The notes under the pieces were generated by a model. It was given only the letters and a program-made list of their open reading frames with translations. It was not told the DNA's origin and did no database searches. The position numbers and the translations under genes were made by a program. Positions 1-12,837 of a stretch of 64,000 bases of DNA are shown piece by piece (position 1 is the stretch's first letter; the number at the start of each line of letters is the position of its first letter). Source of the DNA: Phocoena phocoena (lineage: Eukaryota; Chordata; Mammalia; Artiodactyla; Phocoenidae); assembly GCF_963924675.1 (NCBI RefSeq), contig NW_027077441.1, forward strand, positions 1-64,000, given 5' to 3'.

Positions 1-605
1 GGTTTTATGAAGCACCCCAACGCACCTTTCCCCATAAGCAAGCACTAGTTGGTTTTCTAAATTTGAGACCCTGTTCTGTTTTGTAATTCAGTTCATGTGT
101 AGTCAAGTTTACATTCCGTGTATTAGTGATATCTTATGATGTTTCTTTTTCTGTGTGACGTAGTTCACGTAGAATCACCGTACCTGCATCCACTCACTAT
201 GCCGCTACGGGCCTGATGACACAGATTTCATTGCTGAGTGATATTGCATTGTACGTACGTGCCACAACTTCTTTATCCATATTTTGCTTTCTGGGATATT
301 TACCTGTTACTGTAGACGAGCTTCTTGTGAACACAGCCGTCCCAAATATTGGGGTGGCTGTCTGTTTTTGATTTTAATTTCCGTAAGCTATAGGACCATA
401 AGTGGAAGTGCCATAGACTGTGTTGCTTTGTTTCTTATGTGTTTCAGGAAACACCATACACTTCTCCAGGCTGGCTGCTGGCAATTTACATCCTGCCAAT
501 CAGCATAACAAGGCTCCCTGTTCTCCATATCCTGTCCTACCTTTCTGGATTTTACACTTTTTTCAGATGGCCCTCTTGCCCGGGGGGCAGTGAGACTTCA
601 TTGTA
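1..605 (+). repeat. Satellite monomer U0, 3' part, type 2 tail
   Basis: This is the last third of a monomer cut by the window edge. It carries the type 2 tail markers CATATTTTGC (near 282) and GTCCCAAATATT. The whole piece is antisense L1-derived sequence. Confidence 0.9.
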
Positions 606-634
606 GTGCAGATTTCCTTTACAGGCTTGCTTGG

Positions 635-706
635 TTGGCCAAAAAGGGCGTATGCGTTTTTTCCTGAATATATTCAGGAAAAAACGCATACGCCCTTTTT
701 GGCCAA
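635..706. mobile_element. 72-bp perfect palindrome, mariner-like miniature element (reference copy)
   Basis: Bases 635-670 are the exact reverse complement of 671-706, with no spacer. The arms start TTGGCCAAAAAGGGCG and meet at TCCTGAATA/TATTCAGGA. The outer motif TTGGTTGGCCAAAAAG resembles the terminal repeats of mariner elements of ruminants and cetaceans, and a fold-back of two terminal repeats is the form of an 80-bp MADE1-type miniature element. The right arm lacks the outer TTGG. It lies at the end of the L1-derived part of the monomer, so it probably inserted into an L1 copy before amplification. The mariner identity is from recall; the palindrome is seen directly. Confidence 0.75.
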
Positions 707-1490
707 GTGCATCATTGTCGACGTTCTGCCTCTTTTCCTATGCTTTCAGGGCAATTCCAGTCTACCCCCTGCAATCGTTTTCCTGAAATTCTGCCCCGCT
801 TTCAAGTCCCCTTCGCAGGCTTACTTCAATATATTTTTGGAGGATAGCTGTCATTTATAACTCTGCAGGTTTGTGAATTACAGTGCCCCTGAGCTCCTTT
901 CTTCAACTCGCTTTCTTGTGAGCTGGGCACAAAACCGCAGGATTGCTTCAGGCCCTAATCTGTTTCGGGCAGGGCATGCTGAGCCTTTGGTAAATTCCTC
1001 TTCCTGGTGGGAAATGAGCGTTACATTTGCCCGTGCAGACACCTACAGCTAGTCTCTCATTGGTTCTCCCTATTCCTGTTCATCTTGCACAGAAATTGCA
1101 AGCTGTGCCAAACAGGAGGGTAAAGGCACTGACTCTCCAAGCAGGGAGACTGTTAGTAAATCATCTGGAATGGTGAACCCGAGGACCAGGATACGAAAAC
1201 TGAGATGCATTTTAAATCATTTCCCCATAACACGGTGGACCATACTGTGGGTTTCACATGCATGTTTTAGCTGGAGGAAGAATCCCTTGAACCTGAAGAG
1301 TTGGGACCAATGGAATAGGTACCATACAGTATGACTTCAAAGGGTGTGCATTTGCTCACCTAAACTCACCAATGCTATCAGCCTGAAGTGTCCAGCCTTA
1401 TGTCTCAACCAGCTCTGGGTGTAGATGTGGTCAATCCCGGTTGCATCACATGCCCTGAGTGAATTATTTAAGAATTGCTCTCTATTTCAC
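707..1490. other. Non-L1 half of the monomer, origin unrecognised (reference copy)
   Basis: About 780 bp between the palindrome and the start of L1 similarity. I find no gene, RNA or known repeat here. Short open frames in it recur in every monomer and lack any family motif. The L1 insertion at 46553 falls in this part of another monomer. Confidence 0.5.
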
Positions 1491-2378
1491 TGTCTTTGTG
1501 TTTTGTTTTCGAAATTTATTTTGATAATGGGATTTATCGGATTTTCACTGCTGCCTTTCGGCCGCTGTACACACCCTTGATTCTCTTACGGAGACATATA
1601 TATCCATGGGTTTTAAGATTCTTTCCTAGTCAGGTATATTCCTAGGCGTTGAATATGTGGTGTTGGGTCCATTTCGTTGAGCAAGGAGTAGGTCTTGTCT
1701 ATTACATATTGGGCTTATGGAAAGTTATCTGTGCTAATTTCAGTCTCTGGTTTTATGCAGCACCCCAAGGCACCTTTCCCCATAAGCAAGCACTAGTTGG
1801 TTTTCTAAATTTGAGACCCTTTTCTATTTTGTAATTCAGTTCATGTGTAGTCAAGTTTACATTCCGTGTATTCATGATATCTTATGATGTTTCTTTTTCT
1901 GTGTGACGTAGTTCACGTAGAATCACCGTACCTGCATCCACTCACTATGCCGCTATGGGCCTGATGACACAGATTTCATTGCTGAGTGATATTGCATTGT
2001 ACGTACGTGCCACAAGTTCTTTATCCATTTTTTGCTTTCTGGGATATTTACCTGATACTGTAGACGAGCTTCTTGTGAACACAGCCGTCTCAAATATTGG
2101 GGTGGCTGTCTGTTTTTGATTTTAATTTCCGTAAGCTATAGGACCATAAGTGGAAGTGCCATAGGCTGTGTTGCTTTGTTTCTTTCGTGTTTCAGGAAAC
2201 ACCATACACTTCTCCAGGGTGGCTGCTGGCAATTTACATCCTGCCAATCAGCATAACAAGGCTCCCTGTTCTCCATATCCTGTCCTACCTTTCTGGATTT
2301 TACACTTTTTTCAGATGGCCCTTTTGCCAGGGGGGCAGTGAGACTTCATTGTAGTGCAGATTTCATTTTCAGGCTTGC
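1491..2378 (-). repeat. Antisense L1 3' end within the monomer (reference copy)
   Basis: Read on the + strand, the segment runs from an L1 3' end (T-rich stretch, GAAATTTATTTTGATAA) through the 3' UTR (TTAGTGATATCTTATGATG type words in related copies, TTCTTTTTCTGTGTGAC) into the ORF2 C-terminus (GCTGAGTGATATT, CACAACTTCTTTATCCA, TTGGGGTGGCTGTCTG). The order matches an inverted L1 tail, as in the ordinary L1 at 38985-39703. It wraps past the next anchor to about +25, where the palindrome begins. Confidence 0.8.
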
Positions 2379-4100
2379 TTGGTTGGCCAAAAAGGGCGTA
2401 TGCGTTTTTTCCTGAATATATTCAGGAAAAAACACATACGCCCTTTTTGGCCAAGTGCATCATTGTCGACGTTCTGACTCTTTTCCTATGCTTTCAGGGC
2501 AATTCCAGTCTACCCCCTGCAATCGTTTTCCTGAAATTCTGCCCCGCTTTCAAGTCCCCTTCGCAGGCTTACTTCAATATATTTTTGGAGGATAGCTGTC
2601 ATTTATAACTCTGCAGGTTTGTGAATTACAGTGCCCCTGAGCTCCTTTCTTCAACTCGCTTTCTTGTGAGCTGGGCACAAAACCGCAGGATTGCTTCAGG
2701 CCCTAATCTGTTTCCGGCAGGGCACGCTGAGCCTTTGGTTAATTCCTCTTCCTGGTGGGAAATGAGCATTATATTTGCCCGTGCAGACACCTACAGCTAG
2801 TCTCTCATTGGTTCTCCCTATTCCTGTTCATTTTGCACAGAAATTGCAAGCTGTGCCAAAGAGGAGGTTAAAGGCACTGACTCTCCAAGCGGGGAGAGTG
2901 TTAGTAAAGCATCTGGAATGGTGAACCCGAGGACCAGGATACGAAAACTGAGATGCATTTTAAATCATTTCCCAATCACATGGTGGACGATACTCTTGGT
3001 TTCCCATGCATGTTTTAGCTGGAGGAAGAATCCCTTGAATCTGGAGAGTTGGGACCCATGGAATGGGTACCATGCAGTATGACTTCAAAGGGTCTGCATT
3101 TGCTCACCGAAACTCACCAATGCTATCAGCCTGAAGTGTCCAGCCTTATGTCTCAACCAGCTCTGGGTGTAGATGTGTTAAATCCCGGTTGCATCACATG
3201 TCCTGAGTGAATTATTTAAGAATTGCTCTCTATTTCACTGTCTTTATGATTTTTTTTTGAAATTTATTTTGATAATGGGATTTATCGGATTTTCACTGCT
3301 GCGTTTATGCCGCTGTACACACGCTTGATTCTCTTACGGAGACATATATATCCATGGGTTTTAAGATTCTTCCTAGTCAGGTATATTCCTAGGCGTTGAA
3401 TATGTGGTGTTGGGTCCATTTCGTTGAGCAAGGAGTAGGTCTTGTCTATTACATATTTGGCTTATGGAAAGTTATCTGTGCTAATTTCAGTCTCTGGTTT
3501 TATGAAGCACCCCAACGCACCTTTCCCCATAAGCAAGCACTAGTTGGTTTTCTAAATTTGAGACCCTGTTCTGTTTTGTAATTCAGTTCATGTGTAGTCA
3601 AGTTTACATTCCGTGTATTAGTGATATCTTATGATGTTTCTTTTTCTGTGTGACGTAGTTCACGTAGAATCACCGTACCTGCATCCACTCACTATGCCGC
3701 TACGGGCCTGATGACACAGATTTCATTGCTGAGTGATATTGCATTGTACGTACGTGCCACAACTTCTTTATCCATATTTTGCTTTCTGGGATATTTACCT
3801 GTTACTGTAGACGAGCTTCTTGTGAACACAGCCGTCCCAAATATTGGGGTGGCTGTCTGTTTTTGATTTTAATTTCCGTAAGCTATAGGACCATAAGTGG
3901 AAGTGCCATAGACTGTGTTGCTTTGTTTCTTATGTGTTTCAGGAAACACCATACACTTCTCCAGGCTGGCTGCTGGCAATTTACATCCTGCCAATCAGCA
4001 TAACAAGGCTCCCTGTTCTCCATATCCTGTCCTACCTTTCTGGATTTTACACTTTTTTCAGATGGCCCTCTTGCCCGGGGGGCAGTGAGACTTCATTGTA
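2354..4100 (+). repeat. Satellite monomer U2, type 2
   Basis: 1747 bp with type 2 markers. It opens with ATTTCATTTTCAGG instead of CCTTTACAGG. The palindrome at 2383-2454 has one mismatch (CACAT in the right arm). Confidence 0.9.
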
Positions 4101-5847
4101 GTGCAGATTTCCTTTACAGGCTTGCTTGGTTGGCCAAAAAGGGCATATGCGTTTTTTCCTGAATATATTCAGGAAAAAACGCATACGCCCTTTTTGGCCA
4201 AGTGCATCATTGTCGACGTTCTGCCTCTTTTCCTATGCTTTCAGGGCAATTCCAGTCTACCCCCTGCAATCGTTTTCCTGAAATTCTGCCCCGCTTTCAA
4301 GTCCCCTTCGCAGGCTTACTTCAATATATTTTTGGAGGATAGCTGTCATTTATAACTCTGCAGGTTTGTGAATTACAGTGCCCCTGAGCTCCTTTCTTCA
4401 ACTCGCTTTCTTGTGAGCTGGGCACAAAACCGCAGGATTGCTTCAGGCCCTAATCTGTTTGGGGGAGGGCATGCTGAGCCTTTGGTAAATTCCTCTTCCT
4501 GGTGGGAAATGAGCGTTACATTTGCCCGTGCAGACACCTACGGCTAGTCTCTCATTGGTTCTCCCTATTCCTGTTCATCTTGCACAGAAATTGCAAGCTG
4601 TGCCAAACAGGAGGTTAAAGGCACTGACTCTCCAAGCAGGGAGACTGTTAGTAAATCATCTGGAATGGTGAACCCGAGGACCAGGATACGAAAACTGAGA
4701 TGCATTTTAAATCATTTCCCCATAACACGGTGGACCATACTGTGGGTTTCACATGCATGTTTTAGCTGGAGGAAGAATCCCTTGAACCTGAAGAGTTGGG
4801 ACCCATGGAATAGGTACCATACAGTATGACTTCAAAGGGTGTGCATTTGCTCACCTAAACTCACCAATGCTATCAGCCTGAAGTGTCCAGCCTTATGTCT
4901 CAACCAGCTCTGGGTGTAGATGTGGTCAATCCCGGTTGCATCACATGCCCTGAGTGAATTATTTAAGAATTGCTCTCTATTTCACTGTCTTTGTGTTTTG
5001 TTTTCGAAATTTATTTTGATAATGGGATTTATCGGATTTTCACTGCTGCCTTTCGGCCGCTGTACACACCCTTGATTCTCTTACGGAGACATATATATCC
5101 ATGGGTTTTAAGATTCTTCCTAGTCAGGTATATTCCTAGGCGTTGAATATGTGGTGTTGGGTCCATTTCGTTGAGCAAGGAGTAGGTCTTGTCTATTACA
5201 TATTGGGCTTATGGAAAGTTATCTGTGCTAATTTCAGTCTCTGGTTTTATGCAGCACCCCAAGGCACCTTTCCCCATAAGCAAGCACTAGTTGGTTTTCT
5301 AAATTTGAGACCCTGTTCTGTTTTGTAATTCAGTTCATGTGTAGTCAAGTTTACATTCCGTGTATTCGTGATATCTTATGATGTTTCTTTTTCTGTGTGA
5401 CGTAGTTCACGTAGAATCACCGTACCTGCATCCACTCACTATGCCGCTATGGGCCTGATGACACAGATTTCATTGCTGAGTGATATTGCATTGTACGTAC
5501 GTGCCACAAGTTCTTTATCCATTTTTTGCTTTCTGGGATATTTACCTGATACTGTAGACGAGCTTCTTGTGAACACAGCCGTCTCAAATATTGGGGTGGC
5601 TGTCTGTTTTTGATTTTAATTTCCGTAAGCTATAGGACCATAAGTGGAAGTGCCATAGGCTGTGTTGCTTTGTTTCTTTCGTGTTTCAGGAAACACCATA
5701 CACTTCTCCAGGGTGGCTGCTGGCAATTTACATCCTGCCAATCAGCATAACAAGGCTCCCTGTTCTCCATATCCTGTCCTACCTTTCTGGATTTTACACT
5801 TTTTTCAGATGGCCCTTTTCCCAGGGGGGCAGTGAGACTTCATTGTA
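4101..5847 (+). repeat. Satellite monomer U3, type 1
   Basis: 1747 bp with type 1 markers. The palindrome at 4130-4201 has one mismatch (GGGCATATG in the left arm). A GTTTGGGGGAGGG variant sits near 4457. Confidence 0.9.
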
Positions 5848-7594
5848 GTGCAGATTTCATTTTCAGGCTTGCTTGGTTGGCCAAAAAGGGCGTATGCGTT
5901 TTTTCCTGAATATATTCAGGAAAAAACACATACGCCCTTTTTGGCCAAGTGCATCATTGTCGACGTTCTGACTCTTTTCCTATGCTTTCAGGGCAATTCC
6001 AGTCTACCCCCTGCAATCGTTTTCCTGAAATTCTGCCCCGCTTTCAAGTCCCCTTCGCAGGCTTACTTCAATATATTTTTGGAGGATAGCTGTCATTTAT
6101 AACTCTGCAGGTTTGTGAATTACAGTGCCCCTGAGCTCCTTTCTTCAACTCGCTTTCTTGTGAGCTGGGCACAAAACCGCAGGATTGCTTCAGGCCCTAA
6201 TCTGTTTCCGGCAGGGCACGCTGAGCCTTTGGTTAATTCCTCTTCCTGGTGGGAAATGAGCGTTATATTTGCCCGTGCAGACACCTACAGCTAGTCTCTC
6301 ATTGGTTCTCCCTATTCCTGTTCATTTTGCACAGAAATTGCAAGCTGTGCCAAAGAGGAGGTTAAAGGCACTGACTCTCCAAGCGGGGAGAGTGTTAGTA
6401 AAGCATCTGGAATGGTGAACCCGAGGACCAGGATACGAAAACTGAGATGCATTTTAAATCATTTCCCAATCACATGGTGGACGATACTCTTGGTTTCCCA
6501 TGCATGTTTTAGCTGGAGGAAGAATCCCTTGAACCTGGAGAGTTGGGACCCATGGAATGGGTACCATGCAGTATGACTTCAAAGGGTCTGCATTTGCTCA
6601 CCGAAACTCACCAATGCTATCAGCCTGAAGTGTCCAGCCTTATGTCTCAACCAGCTCTGGGTGTAGATGTGTTAAATCCCGGTTGCATCACATGTCCTGA
6701 GTGAATTATTTAAGAATTGCTCTCTATTTCACTGTCTTTATGATTTTTTTTTGAAATTTATTTTGATAATGGGATTTATCGGATTTTCACTGCTGCGTTT
6801 ATGCCGCTGTACACACGCTTGATTCTCTTACGGAGACATATATATCCATGGGTTTTAAGATTCTTCCTAGTCAGGTATATTCCTAGGCGTTGAATATGTG
6901 GTGTTGGGTCCATTTCGTTGAGCAAGGAGTAGGTCTTGTCTATTACATATTTGGCTTATGGAAAGTTATCTGTGCTAATTTCAGTCTCTGGTTTTATGAA
7001 GCACCCCAACGCACCTTTCCCCATAAGCAAGCACTAGTTGGTTTTCTAAATTTGAGACCCTGTTCTGTTTTGTAATTCAGTTCATGTGTAGTCAAGTTTA
7101 CATTCCGTGTATTAGTGATATCTTATGATGTTTCTTTTTCTGTGTGACGTAGTTCACGTAGAATCACCGTACCTGCATCCACTCACTATGCCGCTACGGG
7201 CCTGATGACACAGATTTCATTGCTGAGTGATATTGCATTGTACGTACGTGCCACAACTTCTTTATCCATATTTTGCTTTCTGGGATATTTACCTGTTACT
7301 GTAGACGAGCTTCTTGTGAACACAGCCGTCCCAAATATTGGGGTGGCTGTCTGTTTTTGATTTTAATTTCCGTAAGCTATAGGACCATAAGTGGAAGTGC
7401 CATAGACTGTGTTGCTTTGTTTCTTATGTGTTTCAGGAAACACCATACACTTCTCCAGGCTGGCTGCTGGCAATTTACATCCTGCCAATCAGCATAACAA
7501 GGCTCCCTGTTCTCCATATCCTGTCCTACCTTTCTGGATTTTACACTTTTTTCAGATGGCCCTCTTGCCCGGGGGGCAGTGAGACTTCATTGTA
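5848..7594 (+). repeat. Satellite monomer U4, type 2
   Basis: 1747 bp and nearly identical to U2 two monomers upstream, including the CATTTTCAGG opening and the same CACAT palindrome mismatch (5877-5948). This is direct support for the dimeric higher-order unit. Confidence 0.9.
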
Positions 7595-9341
7595 GTGCAG
7601 ATTTCCTTTACAGGCTTGCTTGGTTGGCCAAAAAGGGCGTATGCGTTTTTTCCTGAATATATTCAGGAAAAAACGCATACGCCCTTTTTGGCCAAGTGCA
7701 TCATTGTCGACGTTCTGCCTCTTTTCCTATGCTTTCAGGGCAATTCCAGTCTACCCCCTGCAATCGTTTTCCTGAAATTCTGCCCCGCTTTCAAGTCCCC
7801 TTCGCAGGCTTACTTCAATATATTTTTGGAGGATAGCTGTCATTTATAACTCTGCAGGTTTGTGAATTACAGTGCCCCTGAGCTCCTTTCTTCAACTCGC
7901 TTTCTTGTGAGCTGGGCACAAAACCGCAGGATTGCTTCAGGCCCTAATCTGTTTCGGGCAGGGCATGCTGAGCCTTTGGTAAATTCCTCTTCCTGTTGGG
8001 AAATGAGCGTTACATTTGCCCGTGCAGACACCTACGGCTAGTCTCTCATTGGTTCTCCCTATTCCTCTTCATCTTGCACAGAAATTGCAAGCTGTGCCAA
8101 ACAGGAGGTTAAAGGCACTGACTCTCCAAGCAGGGAGACTGTTAGTAAATCATCTGGAATGGTGAACCCGAGGACCAGGATACGAAAACTGAGATGCATT
8201 TTAAATCATTTCCCCATAACACGGTGGACCATACTGTGGGTTTCACATGCATGTTTTAGCTGGAGGAAGAATCCCTTGAACCTGAAGAGTTGGGACCCAT
8301 GGAATAGGTACCATACAGTATGACTTCAAAGGGTGTGCATTTGCTCACCTAAACTCACCAATGCTATCAGCCTGAAGTGTCCAGCCTTATGTCTCAACCA
8401 GCTCTGGGTGTAGATGTGGTCAATCCCGGTTGCATCACATGCCCTGAGTGAATTATTTAAGAATTGCTCTCTATTTCACTGTCTTTGTGTTTTGTTTTCG
8501 AAATTTATTTTGATAATGGGATTTATTGGATTTTCACTGCTGCCTTTCGGCCGCTGTACACACCCTTGATTCTCTTACGGAGACATATATATCCATGGGT
8601 TTTAAGATTCTTCCTAGTCAGGTATATTCCTAGGCGTTGAATATGTGGTGTTGGGTCCATTTCGTTGAGCAAGGAGTAGGTCTTGTCTATTACATATTGG
8701 GCTTATGGAAAGTTATCTGTGCTAATTTCAGTCTCTGGTTTTATGTAGCACCCCAAGGCACCTTTCCCCATAAGCAAGCACTAGTTGGTTTTCTAAATTT
8801 GAGACCCTTTTCTATTTTGTAATTCAGTTCATGTGTAGTCAAGTTTACATTCCGTGTATTCATGATATCTTATGATGTTTCTTTTTCTGTGTGACGTAGT
8901 TCACGTAGAATCACCGTACCTGCATCCACTCACTATGCCGCTATGGGCCTGATGACACAGATTTCATTGCTGAGTGATATTGCATTGTACGTACGTGCCA
9001 CAAGTTCTTTATCCATTTTTTGCTTTCTGGGATATTTACCTGATACTGTAGACGAGCTTCTTGTGAACACAGCCGTCTCAAATATTGGGGTGGCTGTCTG
9101 TTTTTGATTTTAATTTCCGTAAGCTATAGGACCATAAGTGGAAGTGCCATAGGCTGTGTTGCTTTGTTTCTTTCGTGTTTCAGGAAACACCATACACTTC
9201 TCCAGGGTGGCTGCTGGCAATTTACATCCTGCCAATCAGCATAACAAGGCTCCCTGTTCTCCATATCCTGTCCTACCTTTCTGGATTTTACACTTTTTTC
9301 AGATGGCCCTTTTGCCAGGGGGGCAGTGAGACTTCATTGTA
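7595..9341 (+). repeat. Satellite monomer U5, type 1
   Basis: 1747 bp with type 1 markers and a perfect palindrome at 7624-7695. A private TTATTGGATT change lies near 8524. Confidence 0.9.
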
Positions 9342-11088
9342 GTGCAGATTTCCTTTACAGGCTTGCTTGGTTGGCCCAAAAGGGCGTATGCGTTTTTTCC
9401 TGAATATATTCAGGAAAAAACACATACGCCCTTTTTGGCCAAGTGCATCATTGTCGACGTTCTGCCTCTTTTCCTATGCTTTCAGGGCAATTCCAGTCTA
9501 CCCCCTGCAATCGTTGTCCTGAAATTCTGCCCCGCTTTCAACTCCCCTTCGCAGGCTTACTTCAATATATTTTTGGAGGATAGCTGTCATTTATAACTCT
9601 GCAGGTTTGTGAATTACAGTGCCCCTGAGCTCCTTTCTTCAACTCGCTTTCTTGTGAGCTGGGCACAAAACCGCAGGATTGCTTCAGGCCCTAATCTGTT
9701 TCCGGCAGGGCATGCTGAGCCTTTGGTTAATTCCTCTTCCTGGTGGGAAATGAGCGTTACATTTGCCCGTGCAGAAACCTACAGCTAGTCTCTCATTGGT
9801 TCTCCCTATTCCTGTTCATTTTGCACAGAAATTGCAAGCTGTGCCAAAGAGGAGGTTAAAGGCACTGACTCTCCAAGCGGGGAGAGTGTTAGTAAAACAT
9901 CTGGAATGGTGAACCCGAGGACCAGGATACGAAAACTGAGATGCATTTTAAATCATTTCCCAATCACATGGTGGACGATACTCTTGGTTTCCCATGCATG
10001 TTTTAGCTGGAGGAAGAATCCCTTGAACCTGGAGAGTTGGGACCCATGGAATGGGTACCATGCAGTATGACTTCAAAGGGTCTGCATTTGCTCACCGAAA
10101 CTCACCAATGCTATCAGCCTGAAGTGTCCAGCCTTATGTTTCAACCAGCTCTGGGTGTAGATGTGTTAAATCCCGGTTGCATCACATGCCCTGAGTGAAT
10201 TATTTAAGAATTGCTCTCTATTTCACTGTCTTTATGATTTTTTTTTGAAATTTATTTTGATAATGGGATTTATCGGATTTTCACTGCTGCGTTTATGCCG
10301 CTGTACACACGCTTGATTCTCTTACGGAGACATATATATCCATGGGTTTTAAGATTCTTCCTAGTCAGGTATATTCCTAGGCGTTGAATATGTGGTGTTG
10401 GGTCCATTTCGTTGAGCAAGGAGTAGGTCTTGTCTATTACATATTTGGCTTATGGAAAGTTATCTGTGCTAATTTCAGTCTCTGGTTTTATGAAGCACCC
10501 CAACGCACCTTTCCCCATAAGCAAGCACTAGTTGGTTTTCTAAATTTGAGACCCTGTTCTGTTTTGTAATTCAGTTCATGTGTAGTCAAGTTTACATTCC
10601 GTGTATTAGTGATATCTTATGATGTTTCTTTTTCTGTGTGACGTAGTTCACGTAGAATCACCGTACCTGCATCCACTCACTATGCCGCTACGGGCCTGAT
10701 GACACAGATTTCATTGCTGAGTGATATTGCATTGTACGTACGTGCCACAACTTCTTTATCCATATTTTGCTTTCTGGGATATTTACCTGTTACTGTAGAC
10801 GAGCTTCTTGTGAACACAGCCGTCCCAAATATTGGGGTGGCTGTCTGTTTTTGATTTTAATTTCCGTAAGCTATAGGACCATAAGTGGAAGTGCCATAGA
10901 CTGTGTTGCTTTGTTTCTTATGTGTTTCAGGAAACACCATACACTTCTCCAGGCTGGCTGCTGGCAATTTACATCCTGCCAATCAGCATAACAAGGCTCC
11001 CTGTTCTCCATATCCTGTCCTACCTTTCTGGATTTTACACTTTTTTCAGATGGCCCTCTTGCCCGGGGGGCAGTGAGACTTCATTGTA
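9342..11088 (+). repeat. Satellite monomer U6, type 2
   Basis: 1747 bp. The body and tail are type 2, but the first bases are CCTTTACAGG as in type 1, a small mosaic. The palindrome at 9371-9442 has two mismatches (TTGGCCCAAAAGG and CACAT). Confidence 0.9.
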
Positions 11089-12837
11089 GTGCAGATTTCC
11101 TTTACAGGCTTGCTTGGTTGGCCAAAAAGGGCGTATGCGTTTTTTCCTGAATATATTCAGGAAAAAACGCATACGCCCTTTTTGGCCAAGTGCATCATTG
11201 TCGACGTTCTGCCTCTTTTCCTATGCTTTCAGGGCAATTCCAGTCTACCCCCTGCAATCGTTTTCCTGAAATTCTGCCCCGCTTTCAAGTCCCCTTCGCA
11301 GGCTTACTTCAATATATATTTTTGGAGGATAGCTGTCATTTATAACTCTGCAGGTTTGTGAATTACAGTGCCCCTGAGCTCCTTTCTTCAACTCGCTTTC
11401 TTGTGAACTGGGCAAAAAACCGCAGGATTGCTTCAGGCCCTAATCTGTGTCGGGCAGGGCATGCTGAGCCTTTGGTAAATTCCTCTTCCTGGTGGGAAAT
11501 GAGCGTTACATTTGCCCGTGCAGACACCTACAGCTAGTCTCTCATTGGTTCTCCCTATTCCTGTTCATCTTGCACAGAAATTGCAAGCTGTGCCAAACAG
11601 GAGGTTAAAGGCACTGACTCTCCAGGCAGGGAGACTGTTAGTAAATCATCTGGAATGGTGAACCCGAGGACCAGGATACGAAAACTGAGATGCATTTTAA
11701 ATCATTTCCCAATAACACGGTGGACCATACTGTGGGTTTCACATGCATGTTTTAGCTGGAGGAAGAATCCCTTGAACCTGAAGAGTTGGGACCCATGGAA
11801 TAGGTACCATACAGTATGACTTCAAAGGGTGTGCATTTGCTCACCTAAACTCACCAATGCTATCAGCCTGAAGTGTCCAGCCTTATGTCTCAACCAGCTC
11901 TGGGTGTAGATGTGGTCAATCCCGGTTGCATCACATGCCCTGAGTGAATTATTTAAGAATTGCTCTCTATTTCACTGTCTTTGTGTTTTGTTTTCGAAAT
12001 TTATTTTGATAATGGGATTTATCGGATTTTCACTGCTGCCTTTCGGCCGCTGTACACACCCTTGATTCTCTTACGGAGACATATATATCCATGGGTTTTA
12101 AGATTCTTCCTAGTCAGGTATATTCCTAGGCGTTGAATATGTGGTGTTGGGTCCATTTCGTTGAGCAAGGAGTAGGTCTTGTCTATTACATATTGGGCTT
12201 ATGGAAAGTTATCTGTGCTAATTTCAGTCTCTGGTTTTATGCAGCACCCCAAGGCACCTTTCCCCATAAGCAAGCACTAGTTGGTTTTCTAAATTTGAGA
12301 CCCTTTTCTATTTCGTAATTCAGTTCATGTGTAGTCAAGTTTACATTCCGTGTATTCATGATATCTTATGATGTTTCTTTTTCTGTGTGACGTAGTTCAC
12401 GTAGAATCACCGTACCTGCATCCACTCACTATGCCGCTATGGGCCTGATGACACAGATTTCATTGCTGAGTGATATTGCATTGTACGTACGTGCCACAAC
12501 TTCTTTATCCATTTTTTGCTTTCTGGGATATTTACCTGATACTGTAGACGAGCTTCTTGTGAACACAGCCGTCTCAAATATTGGGGTGGCTGTCTGTTTT
12601 TGATTTTAATTTCCGTAAGCTATAGGACCATAAGTGGAAGTGCCATAGGCTGTGTTGCTTTGTTTCTTTCGTTTTTCAGGAAACACCATACACTTCTCCA
12701 GGGTGGCTGCTGGCAACTTACATCCTGCCAATCAGCATAACAAGGCTCCCTGTTCTCCATATCCTGTCCTACCTTTCTGGATTTTACACTTTTTTCAGAT
12801 GGCCCTTTTGCCAGGGGGGCAGTGAGACTTCATTGTA
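11089..12837 (+). repeat. Satellite monomer U7, type 1 variant
   Basis: 1749 bp, with two extra bases from a TA expansion (AATATATATTTTTGG near 11312). It carries a private set of changes, GAACTGGGCAAAAAACC, CTGTGTCGGGC, CCAGGCAGGG and CTATTTCGTAATTC, shared only with U8. The palindrome at 11118-11189 is perfect. Confidence 0.9.

Larger units (their letters stand above)
606..2353 (+). repeat. Satellite monomer U1, type 1 (reference copy)
   Basis: The monomer is 1748 bp, one T longer than the norm because of an extra T near 1626 (ATTCTTTCCTAG). Its palindrome at 635-706 is perfect. The type 1 tail markers are present from about 2031 to 2210. Confidence 0.92.

Noticed and set aside
635..706. 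Palindrome as a transcription terminator or structured RNA gene
   Set aside because: The spacer-free perfect symmetry, transposon-like ends and eukaryotic satellite setting fit a fold-back element better, and no promoter is seen.
606..860. 84-, 74- and 61-codon plus-strand frames recurring in every monomer as candidate small proteins
   Set aside because: Most start at non-ATG codons, recur only because the DNA repeats, span the palindrome or antisense L1, and change freely between copies.
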